A model generated the notes under the pieces. That model had not been told where the DNA came from, did no database searches, and saw only the letters and a program-made list of their open reading frames with translations. Shown here in pieces: positions 56,079 through 64,000 of a stretch of 64,000 nt of DNA; the first letter of the stretch is position 1, and each line of letters starts with the position of its first letter. This stretch comes from Consotaella salsifontis. Its GTDB lineage: Bacteria; Pseudomonadota; Alphaproteobacteria; Rhizobiales; Rhizobiaceae. The position numbers and the translations under genes were made by a program. The stretch is from positions 62,001 through 126,000 of the forward strand of contig NZ_FUXL01000009.1 of the NCBI RefSeq assembly GCF_900167365.1, in the 5' to 3' direction.

Positions 56079-56287
56079 AGGTCATCATCAGCGAAACTCC
56101 CAAGGGCTTTCAGGCCTATGTCGCCAAGAAGGATCTGGAGGAACTGATTGTCCAAACCGAGACGCCGGCTCTTTGGGGTGGATGGGCGCGTCTGGCGAAT
56201 GGCTGGGTGCTTGACCTGCCGGCGATGGACCCCGCGCCGCGCTTGCCCGTAACGGTCGAGGCGCGCCGGCGCGCCGTGGAGGACTGA
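56075..56287 (+). CDS. nifT: NifT/FixU protein
   Basis: 70 residues. The family pattern is seen whole: MKVIISETPKGFQAYVAKKD, LEELIV, ALWGGWARLANGWVLDLP, RLPVTVEARR. NifT is a small conserved protein of nif operons whose exact role is not settled. It overlaps nifZ by 4 bases, and the SIR2-like gene starts 3 bases after its stop. Confidence 0.92.
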   Translation: MKVIISETPKGFQAYVAKKDLEELIVQTETPALWGGWARLANGWVLDLPAMDPAPRLPVTVEARRRAVED

Positions 56288-56290
56288 GGC

Positions 56291-57121
56291 ATGTGCGGGA
56301 CGGCGAGTCTCGATGCCTGCCTCGACGCGGTGCGAGGCGGCACGCTTATTCCGTATCTCGGAGCCGGTGTGGCGGCGCTCGGCCGGTCCACGGTGCCATC
56401 CGCACCAACGGCGCTCGCCGCCCTGCTCGAAAACGAGGTCCGCGCACCGAAACGAGCCTCCGGAAATCTCTGGGCGGTGGCCCAGTTCGTCGAGAGCCGC
56501 CGATTTCGCGGGACACTGGATGCCATCGTCGAGCGCGCCTTCGCTGGCGGCATCCGCGACAACCCCGTTCATGACTGGCTTGCGGCGGTCGCGCCGCCGC
56601 TCGTCATCGACACCTGGTACGACGACGGCCTGCTTGCCGCCTACGCCGAACGGGCGGAGAGCTGGGGCTGGGTGCAGGGTGCAACCCGCAACGGCCAATG
56701 GACGCCCGTGTGGACGAGAGCCTACGATGCAGCCGGTGAGCTCTGCCCCGAGGGGCCGGACCCGCGCTGGAACTCGCTGATCTACAAGCCGCACGGCGTG
56801 GCGAAGAAGGGCCTCGGTTTCCTGATGTCCGACAGCGACTATGTCGAGGTCCTGACCGAGATCGACATCCAGACGCCGATCCCCGATGAGGTGAAGGCGC
56901 GCCGCGAACGCCGGGGCTTCCTGTTCCTCGGCTGCCGCTTCGACGACCAGATGCTGCGCATCTTCGCCCGCCAGATCATGAAGCGCTCCGCCGGCCCCCA
57001 TTTCGCGCTCATCGCGGGCGACCTGACCCGCATGGAGCGCCGCTTCCTCGACGAGCAGGGTATCGAACGTATCGACCTCGATCTCACCGCCGCGACCAAG
57101 GCGCTGACAGTCGCAGCCTGA
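56291..57121 (+). CDS. SIR2-like family protein in the nifB operon
   Basis: 276 residues. Residues 16-31 (GGTLIPYLGAGVAALG) resemble the NAD-binding start of SIR2-like domains. LIYKPHGV (His168) matches the KxHG block, and GFLFLGCRFDDQMLRI (209-224) the late G-x-S/C-x-x-D strand. At the place where active members read TTNYD, this protein has DTWYDDG, so the expected Asn is Trp. It may bind NAD or a nucleotide without hydrolysing it. It begins 3 bases after nifT and ends at a strong terminator, so it is a full member of the NifA-controlled operon. Function unknown. Confidence 0.72.
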   Translation: MCGTASLDACLDAVRGGTLIPYLGAGVAALGRSTVPSAPTALAALLENEVRAPKRASGNLWAVAQFVESRRFRGTLDAIVERAFAGGIRDNPVHDWLAAVAPPLVIDTWYDDGLLAAYAERAESWGWVQGATRNGQWTPVWTRAYDAAGELCPEGPDPRWNSLIYKPHGVAKKGLGFLMSDSDYVEVLTEIDIQTPIPDEVKARRERRGFLFLGCRFDDQMLRIFARQIMKRSAGPHFALIAGDLTRMERRFLDEQGIERIDLDLTAATKALTVAA

Positions 57122-57146
57122 ACCCTCGATCCCCCTATCGCCTCGC

Positions 57147-57171
57147 CCCGCCTAAAAGGCGGGTTTTTTTT
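57147..57171 (+). terminator. Rho-independent terminator of nifB operon
   Basis: CCCGCC and GGCGGG form a 6-bp GC stem around TAAAA, followed directly by eight T residues (57164-57171), 26 bases after the SIR2-like stop codon. Confidence 0.92.
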
Positions 57172-57322
57172 ATGCCGCCTCGCCGCTCGTGACGGCACGA
57201 GTTTACGAACGTTGTCTCGACGAAGGTTCGCGACGGATTGGCCGCAGGCGCAACGACATGAACGGCCAAGGCGTCCGGATCTGCCAATCGCCCCAGAAAG
57301 AATGTGAGCTTTGTCGTTGTTT

Positions 57323-57338
57323 TGTCGGCTTCGTCACA
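57323..57338 (+). promoter_or_regulatory. NifA upstream activator site for nifHDK
   Basis: TGTCGGCTTCGTCACA is an exact TGT-N10-ACA match, 80 bases before the -24 element, a usual distance for NifA action through DNA looping. Confidence 0.85.
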
Positions 57339-57396
57339 TGGCCGACAGAAGCCCACGATCCAGAGAAACTTTCCGTAACACACTGTTTTAAAATGA

Positions 57397-58395
<999 letters not shown>

Positions 58396-58402
58396 GCGCG
58401 CG

Positions 58403-58423
58403 GCGCCGGCGCGACGCCGGCGC
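58403..58423 (+). terminator. Hairpin after nifH (RNA stability or attenuation)
   Basis: GCGCCGGCG and CGCCGGCGC form a perfect 9-bp stem with a 3-base loop, 7 bases after the nifH stop and followed by CTCTCCCTTTT. It may protect the nifH 3' end or reduce read-through so that NifH exceeds NifDK. Confidence 0.65.
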
Positions 58424-58454
58424 TCTCCCTTTTCATCGTCAGAGGAGCCCTGCC

Positions 58455-59936
58455 ATGGACTCGATGAATGCCGACACGGCGGAGATGCGCGAGCAACTGA
58501 TCGAAGAGGTGCTCGCCGCCTATCCCGACAAATCCAGAAAGAAGCGCCAGAAGCATCTGGCTGTCGCCCAGCCGGCCCCGGCGGACGATCCCGCGATCGC
58601 CTCCAAGTGCGATGGCGTCAAGTCCAACATCAAGTCGCTGCCGGGCGTCATGACCATCCGCGGCTGCGCCTATGCCGGCTCCAAAGGCGTCGTCTGGGGG
58701 CCGGTCAAGGACATGGTCCACATCAGCCATGGCCCGGTCGGCTGCGGCCAATATTCCTGGTCGCAGCGGCGCAACTACTACACCGGCACGACCGGCGTGG
58801 ATTCGTTCGTGACGATGCAGATCACCACAGACTTCCAGGAGAAGGACATCGTCTTCGGCGGCGACAAGAAGCTCGACAAGGTGATTGACGAGATCGCGGA
58901 GCTCTTCCCGCTCGCCAAGGGCATCTCGGTTCAGTCGGAATGTCCGATCGGCCTGATCGGCGACGACATCGAAGCGGTCTCGCGCAAGAAGGCCAAGGAG
59001 ATCGGCAAGACCATCGTACCGGTGCGCTGCGAAGGTTTTCGCGGGGTGTCGCAGTCGCTGGGGCACCACATCGCCAACGATTCGATCCGCGACTGGGTGC
59101 TGGAGAAGGAAGGTACGGCCACGGGTCCGCAGCCCGGTCCCTACGACATCAACATCGTCGGCGACTACAATATCGGCGGCGATGCCTGGGCGAGCCGGCG
59201 GCTTCTCGAGGAGATGGGCCTGCGCGTCGTCGGCAACTGGTCGGGCGACGCGACGCTGGCCGAGATGGAGCGCGCGCCGAAGGCGAAGCTAAACCTCATC
59301 CACTGCTACCGGTCGATGAACTACATCTGCCGCTACATGGAAGAGAAGTACGGCATCCCCTGGATGGAGTACAACTTCTTCGGGCCGTCTCAGATCGCCG
59401 CGTCGCTGCGCGCCGTCGCGCAGAAATTCGACGAGACGATCCAGGAGAATGCCGAAAAGGTCATCGCCAAGTACCAACCCCTGGTCGACGCCGTGCTCGC
59501 CAAGTACCGGCCTCGCCTCGAAGGCAAGTCGGTGATGCTCTATGTCGGCGGCCTGCGGCCCCGCCACGTCGTCACCGCCTATGACGACCTCGGCATGGTG
59601 ATCGCCGGAACGGGCTACGAGTTCGCCCATGCCGACGACTACAAGCGCACGGGCGAGTTCATCAAAGAGGGCACATTGATCTACGACGACGTCACCGGCT
59701 ACGAGCTGGAGAAGTTCGTCGAGAAGATCCGCCCCGACCTGGTCGGCTCCGGCATCAAGGAGAAGTATCCGGTCCAGAAGATGGGCATCCCGTTCCGCCA
59801 GATGCACTCCTGGGACTATTCCGGCCCCTATCACGGCTATGACGGCTTCGCGATCTTCGCCCGCGACATGGATCTGGCGATCAACAATCCGGTGTGGGAC
59901 CTGTTTTCGGCGCCCTGGGGCGAGAAGGCCGCCTAG
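58455..59936 (+). CDS. nifD: Nitrogenase molybdenum-iron protein alpha chain NifD
   Basis: 493 residues. P-cluster cysteines are C71 (RGCAYAG), C97 ([10 protein letters not shown]) and C163 ([11 protein letters not shown]). The FeMo-cofactor ligands are C284 ([11 protein letters not shown]) and H451 ([16 protein letters not shown]). The length and all these features fit Mo-nitrogenase, not the V or Fe-only types. It forms the alpha2beta2 MoFe protein with NifK. It starts 59 bases after nifH. Confidence 0.98.
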   Translation: MDSMNADTAEMREQLIEEVLAAYPDKSRKKRQKHLAVAQPAPADDPAIASKCDGVKSNIKSLPGVMTIRGCAYAGSKGVVWGPVKDMVHISHGPVGCGQYSWSQRRNYYTGTTGVDSFVTMQITTDFQEKDIVFGGDKKLDKVIDEIAELFPLAKGISVQSECPIGLIGDDIEAVSRKKAKEIGKTIVPVRCEGFRGVSQSLGHHIANDSIRDWVLEKEGTATGPQPGPYDINIVGDYNIGGDAWASRRLLEEMGLRVVGNWSGDATLAEMERAPKAKLNLIHCYRSMNYICRYMEEKYGIPWMEYNFFGPSQIAASLRAVAQKFDETIQENAEKVIAKYQPLVDAVLAKYRPRLEGKSVMLYVGGLRPRHVVTAYDDLGMVIAGTGYEFAHADDYKRTGEFIKEGTLIYDDVTGYELEKFVEKIRPDLVGSGIKEKYPVQKMGIPFRQMHSWDYSGPYHGYDGFAIFARDMDLAINNPVWDLFSAPWGEKAA

Positions 59937-60050
59937 CGGCGCCGCACCTTTCGGGACGGCCGATCGGCGGCCGCCCTTCTTAAAAAGCCACCCTTGTTTC
60001 AGCTCACGGCGCGTCTCGGAATGCGGACGGCCCGGAGAAGGATGAGACCC

Positions 60051-61586
60051 ATGCCCCAGTCCGCGGAAAAGGTCCTCGACCACGCGAAGCTGTTCCAGGA
60101 GCCCGAATACGTCGAGATGTTCGAGCGCAAGCGTGCCGAATTCGAAAACGCCCCGCCGGCGCCGATGGTCAAGGAGATCGGCGACTGGACGAAGTCCTGG
60201 GAGTACCGGGAGAAGAATCTCGGACGCGAGGCGCTGTGCATCAACCCGGCCAAGGCCTGCCAGCCGCTCGGCGCGGTGTTCGCCGGCGCCGGCTACGAGG
60301 GGTCGCTCTCCTTCGTCCACGGCAGCCAGGGCTGCGTCGCCTACTACCGCTCGCACCTCGCCCGTCACTTCAAGGAGCCGTCCTCGGCCGTCTCCTCCTC
60401 GATGACCGAGGACGCGGCGGTGTTCGGCGGCCTCAACAACATGATCGACGGCCTCGCCAATGCCTACGCGCTATACTCACCGAAGATGATCGCTGTCTCC
60501 ACCACCTGCATGGCGGAGGTGATCGGCGACGATCTCAATTCCTTCATCCTGCAAGCCAAGGAGAAGGGGTCGGTGCCGCAGGACTTCGCGGTGCCCTATG
60601 CCCATACGCCGGCCTTCGTCGGCAGCCATATCGATGGCTACGACAACATGCAGAAGGGCATCCTCGAGACCTTTTGGAAGGATGCCAAGCGGGTGCCCGG
60701 CGAGGGCATCAACATTATCCCCGGCTTCGACGGCTTCGCCGTCGGCAACATCCGCGAACTGAAGCGGATGCTCGCCCTGATGGGGGTCGAGACGACGATC
60801 CTCTCCGACGTCTCCGACGTCTACGACACCCCGTCGGACGGCGAGTTCCGCATGTATGCGGGCGGCACCTCGCTCGACGAGGTCAAGGGCGCGCTGAACG
60901 CCAAGGCGACCGTCTCCATGCAGGAATACTGCAGCCGCAAGACGCTGGAGTTCTGCGAGGAGCACGGCCAGGCGACGGCGTCCTTCCACTATCCGCTCGG
61001 CGTGCGGGCGACCGACGAGTTCCTGATGGCGATGACCGATCTCACCGGCACCACGATCCCCGACAGCCTGAAGCTGGAGCGCGGCCGCCTCGTCGACGCC
61101 CTGGCCGACAGCCAGTCCTATCTGCACGGCAAGACCTACGCGATCTTCGGCGATCCCGACTTCGTCTATGCGATGGCGCGCTTCCTGCTGGAGACCGGCG
61201 GCGAGCCGCGCCACTGCCTGGCCACCAACGGCGGCAAGGCGTGGGAAAAGCAGATGCGCGAGCTTCTGGCCTCGTCGCCCTTCGGCAAGGATTGCCAAGT
61301 CTGGGCCGGCAAGGATCTCTGGGCGCTGCGCTCGATCATGGCGACAGAGCCGGTGGATCTCTTGATAGGTAATTCGCACGGCAAGTATCTGGAGCGCGAT
61401 CTGGGTACGCCGCTGATCCGGCTCGCCTTCCCGATCTTCGACCGGCATCACCACCACCGCTTCCCGACGTGGGGCTATCAGGGCGCGATCAACGTGCTGG
61501 TGAAGATCCTCGACAAGATCTTCGACCGCCTCGACGCCGAATCGGGCGCCCCTGGTCAGGACATATCGTTCGACCTGACCCGCTGA
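60051..61586 (+). CDS. nifK: Nitrogenase molybdenum-iron protein beta chain NifK
   Basis: 511 residues from ATG 60051, with GAAGGA upstream. P-cluster ligands are C70 ([11 protein letters not shown]), C95 ([11 protein letters not shown]) and C153 ([12 protein letters not shown]). The N-terminal ~50 residues match the alpha-wrapping extension of the long beta chains. A 114-base gap after nifD carries a weaker inverted repeat (GGCCGATCGGCGGCC) but no terminator. Confidence 0.98.
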   Translation: MPQSAEKVLDHAKLFQEPEYVEMFERKRAEFENAPPAPMVKEIGDWTKSWEYREKNLGREALCINPAKACQPLGAVFAGAGYEGSLSFVHGSQGCVAYYRSHLARHFKEPSSAVSSSMTEDAAVFGGLNNMIDGLANAYALYSPKMIAVSTTCMAEVIGDDLNSFILQAKEKGSVPQDFAVPYAHTPAFVGSHIDGYDNMQKGILETFWKDAKRVPGEGINIIPGFDGFAVGNIRELKRMLALMGVETTILSDVSDVYDTPSDGEFRMYAGGTSLDEVKGALNAKATVSMQEYCSRKTLEFCEEHGQATASFHYPLGVRATDEFLMAMTDLTGTTIPDSLKLERGRLVDALADSQSYLHGKTYAIFGDPDFVYAMARFLLETGGEPRHCLATNGGKAWEKQMRELLASSPFGKDCQVWAGKDLWALRSIMATEPVDLLIGNSHGKYLERDLGTPLIRLAFPIFDRHHHHRFPTWGYQGAINVLVKILDKIFDRLDAESGAPGQDISFDLTR

Positions 61587-61593
61587 GCGCTCT

Positions 61594-61628
61594 GGCGCCC
61601 CGGCATGTCCGGGGGCGCCGTCTTTTTT
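61594..61628 (+). terminator. Terminator-like hairpin between nifK and nifE
   Basis: GGCGCCCCGG pairs with CCGGGGGCGCC (one bulged G) around a 5-base loop, and six T residues follow at 61623-61628. It starts 7 bases after the nifK stop. With nifE beginning only 30 bases later and no promoter visible, it probably acts as a partial terminator that lowers nifEN relative to nifHDK. Confidence 0.8.
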
Positions 61629-61658
61629 CCATTCCGTCTGGAAATGCGAGGAAGAGCA

Positions 61659-63116
61659 ATGGCCCAAGCGCTGCAGGCCCGCATCGACGCCGCCTTCGTG
61701 GAGCCGGCCTGCGGCGTCAACCGGTCGAAGAGCGACACCCAGCGCAGGAAAGGCTGCGCCAAGGCGCTGACGCCGGGGGCGGCGGCCGGCGGCTGCGCCT
61801 TCGACGGCGCCAAGATCGCGCTGCAGCCGATCGTCGATGCCGCCCATCTCATTCACGGCGCCCTCGCCTGCGAGGGCAACAGCTGGGACAATCGAAGTTC
61901 GGCGTCCTCCGGCCCGACACTCTACCGCACTTCCTTCACCACCGATCTCTCTGAACTCGACATCGTCATGGGTCACGGCGAGAAGAAGCTCTTCCGCGCC
62001 ATCCGCGAGGTCATCGACAGGTACTCGCCGCCGGCCGTCTTCGTCTATTCGACTTGCGTGCCGGCGCTGGTGGGCGACGACATTGAGGCCGTCTGCAAGG
62101 CAGCGGCGGAGAAGTTCGGCACGCCGGTGATCCCGGTCAACGCGCCGGGCTTCGTCGGCTCGAAAAATCTCGGCAACAAGCTTGCCGGCCAAGCGCTGCT
62201 CGACCACGTCATCGGCACCATCGAGCCAGAGCGCACCACCACCACCGACATCAACATCGTCGGCGACTACAACCTGTCGGGCGAGCTGTGGCAGGTGAAG
62301 CCACTTTTCGACCGGCTCGGCATCCGCATTCTCGGCTCGATCACCGGCGACGCGCGCTACCGGCAGGTGGCGATGGCGCACCGGGCGCGCGTCACCATGC
62401 TGGTCTGCTCCAAGGCGCTGGTCTCGCTCGCCCGCCAGCTGGAGGAACGCTACGATATTCCTTGGTTCGAAGGTTCGTTCTACGGCATCTCCGACACGTC
62501 GCAGGCGCTGCGCACGCTCTGCCGCATGCTGGTCGAGCGCGGCGCGTCAGCCGATCTTCTGCCGCGCTGCGAGGCACTGATCGCCGCGGAGGAGGCTCGC
62601 GTCCGGGCCGCGCTCGAGCCGTTGCGCCCGCGCGTCGCGGGACGCCGTGTGCTGCTCTATACCGGCGGGCACAAGAGCTGGTCGGTTGTCTCCGCCCTCC
62701 AGGAGCTCGGCATGGAGGTCGTCGGCACCTCAATGCGCAAGTCGACCGAGTCCGATAAGGACCGCGTCAAGACGATCATGGGCGACGACAGCCACATGTT
62801 TGAAAACATGGCGCCCAAAGAGATGTACCAGGTCCTCAAGAGCGCCGGCGCCGACGTGCTGATGTCGGGCGGGCGCAGCCAGTTCGTGGCGCTGAAGGCC
62901 AAGACCCCCTGGGTCGACGTCAACCAGGAGAAGCATAAGCCCTATGCCGGCTATGCCGGTATGGTGAAGCTCGTCTCCGCCATCGACCGGGCGATCAACA
63001 ATCCGATGTGGGCGGAGATCCGAGATCCCGCGCCCTGGGAATCCCGGGCCGCGCCCGGCCAGGTCCCGTCAGGGCGCGCGGCATCGGGCGACGCCACCGA
63101 TTTCGAGGATTGCTAA
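61659..63116 (+). CDS. nifE: Nitrogenase FeMo-cofactor scaffold NifE
   Basis: 485 residues from ATG 61659, with AGGAAG upstream. A NifD-like fold: cluster cysteines C46 (AGGCAFDG), C71 (GALACEGNSWDNR) and C133 (YSTCVPALVGDD), then NIVGDYNLSGELWQVKPL and the NifE-type GGHKSWSVVSALQELGMEVV. With NifN it forms the scaffold on which NifB-co is turned into FeMo-co. It overlaps nifN by one base (TAATG). Expression should depend on read-through from nifK. Confidence 0.96.
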   Translation: MAQALQARIDAAFVEPACGVNRSKSDTQRRKGCAKALTPGAAAGGCAFDGAKIALQPIVDAAHLIHGALACEGNSWDNRSSASSGPTLYRTSFTTDLSELDIVMGHGEKKLFRAIREVIDRYSPPAVFVYSTCVPALVGDDIEAVCKAAAEKFGTPVIPVNAPGFVGSKNLGNKLAGQALLDHVIGTIEPERTTTTDINIVGDYNLSGELWQVKPLFDRLGIRILGSITGDARYRQVAMAHRARVTMLVCSKALVSLARQLEERYDIPWFEGSFYGISDTSQALRTLCRMLVERGASADLLPRCEALIAAEEARVRAALEPLRPRVAGRRVLLYTGGHKSWSVVSALQELGMEVVGTSMRKSTESDKDRVKTIMGDDSHMFENMAPKEMYQVLKSAGADVLMSGGRSQFVALKAKTPWVDVNQEKHKPYAGYAGMVKLVSAIDRAINNPMWAEIRDPAPWESRAAPGQVPSGRAASGDATDFEDC

Positions 63117-64000
63117 TGGCCCGCATCTTCCATCCGCGCTCAGCGCTCTCCACAAATCCCCTGAAGCAGAGCGCGCCGCTCGGGGCGGCGCTCGCCTATC
63201 TCGGCATCGAGGGCTCAATTCCACTGTTCCACGGCAGCCAGGGCTGCACGGCCTTCGCGCTGGTCAGCCTCGTTCGCCACTTCAAGGAGGCGATTCCACT
63301 CCAGACGACGGCGATGAACGAGGTTTCGACCATTCTCGGCGGCGCCGAGCAGATCGAGGAGGCCATCGAGAATCTGAGGAAGAAATCAGCGCCGAAGTTC
63401 ATCGGCATCGCCTCGACGGCGCTGACCGAGACGCGCGGCGAGGACGTCGCCGGCGAACTGAGGGCGATGCGCGCGCGCCGGCGCGACTTCGACGACACCG
63501 CCATCGTCTACGCCGCGACGCCGGATTTTTCAGGCGGTCTCGAAGAGGGTTGGGCGCGCGCCGTCGCGGCGATCATCGATGCGCTGGTCCCCGACCGCGG
63601 CATGGAGCACGTCGGCAGCCGATCCCACCAGGTGACGCTGCTCGCTGGCAGCCATTTGACGCCGGCCGACGTCGAGGAGATTGTAAGCCTGATCCGCGCC
63701 TTCGGGCTTGAACCGGTGGTGCTGCCCGACATCTCGACCTCGCTCGACGGCCATCTGGGAGACACCTGGTCCGGCACCTCGCTCGGCGGCACAAGGCTGG
63801 CAGACATTTCGAGGCTCGGCCGCAGCCGCCACACGCTGGTCATCGGCGAGAGCCTGCGCCCGGCGGCCGAGATGCTCGAGCGCAGGACCGCCGTTCCCTC
63901 CAGTGTTTTCCCCTCGCTCACCGGGCTGAAATGCACCGATGCCTTCATCGAGACGCTGATGGCGATCGCCGCTGTTCGCGACGTGCCGGAGCGCGTCAAG
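63116..64000 (+). CDS. nifN: Nitrogenase FeMo-cofactor scaffold NifN (3' end outside window)
   Basis: The first 295 codons are present and the frame is still open at the window end. The start ATG at 63116 shares its A with the nifE stop codon. NifN landmarks are LKQSAPLGAALAYLGIEGSI, LFHGSQGCTAFALVSLVRHF (the single conserved Cys), and LPDISTSLDGHL. It is the NifK-like partner of NifE. A full protein would be about 440-460 residues. Confidence 0.95.
   Translation, partial: MARIFHPRSALSTNPLKQSAPLGAALAYLGIEGSIPLFHGSQGCTAFALVSLVRHFKEAIPLQTTAMNEVSTILGGAEQIEEAIENLRKKSAPKFIGIASTALTETRGEDVAGELRAMRARRRDFDDTAIVYAATPDFSGGLEEGWARAVAAIIDALVPDRGMEHVGSRSHQVTLLAGSHLTPADVEEIVSLIRAFGLEPVVLPDISTSLDGHLGDTWSGTSLGGTRLADISRLGRSRHTLVIGESLRPAAEMLERRTAVPSSVFPSLTGLKCTDAFIETLMAIAAVRDVPERVK

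Noticed and set aside
59970-60000. Inverted repeat GGCCGATCGGCGGCC between nifD and nifK as a terminator
   Set aside because: The stem is short and no T-tract follows, and nifK must be made with nifD in equal amounts.

Overview
This 64 kb window is GC-rich chromosomal DNA from an alphaproteobacterium, most likely a free-living diazotroph of the Hyphomicrobiales (Rhizobiales). Four things suggest this. The NifA carries the rhizobial-type cysteine motif. The nifA-nifB-fdxN-nifZ-nifT order runs into nifHDKEN. There are many sugar and peptide ABC systems and LysR/AraC/GntR/RpiR/IclR regulators. A short intergenic repeat near position 440 resembles those common in Rhizobiales. Genus cannot be fixed from sequence alone.

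Layout. 0-0.4 kb: 3' end of an FGGY sugar kinase. 0.6-8.6 kb: a complete-looking non-phosphorylating deoxyhexose/pentose route (aldose dehydrogenase, lactonase, enolase-superfamily sugar-acid dehydratase, DHDPS-like keto-acid aldolase), with a FadR-type GntR regulator, a DUF718 sugar mutarotase and an MFS permease. It matches an L-fucose-type pathway, and the two operons share a 13-bp operator-like sequence. 9.0-13.4 kb: DeoC/RbsK/RbsD plus a Gfo/Idh dehydrogenase and a TIM-barrel isomerase. 13.4-19 kb: aspA, an M20 peptidase and dcuC with a divergent LysR gene. 19-21.5 kb: a decayed inositol-monophosphatase-family gene, then eutBC. 21.5-30.5 kb: one long minus-strand operon with RpiR regulator, nanE, Gfo/Idh, sugar ABC transporter, ROK kinase and an Eis-like acetyltransferase, probably for an amino sugar. 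30.7-41.3 kb: an accessory stretch of small regulator/enzyme pairs plus recQ and an amidohydrolase. 41.3-51.5 kb: a dipeptide-type ABC operon with an M20D amidohydrolase, a divergent M28-like protein with altered catalytic residues, and an IclR regulator.

52-64 kb: the molybdenum nitrogenase region. NifA (oxygen-sensitive type) should activate two sigma-54 promoters whose upstream activator sites are both visible. One drives nifB-fdxN-nifZ-nifT-SIR2-like and ends at a clear terminator. The other drives nifHDK and continues into nifEN. A hairpin right after nifH and a terminator-like hairpin between nifK and nifE suggest stepwise lowering of expression from nifH to nifDK to nifEN. nifN runs off the window end.

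The most unusual items are the SIR2-like gene in the nifB operon, which has lost the usual NAD-site Asn; the shared operator of the fucose-type locus; the M28 homologue lacking the catalytic Glu pair; and three gene relics (IMPase, SDR, IstB) that mark old recombination points, one of them at the edge of the nif region.
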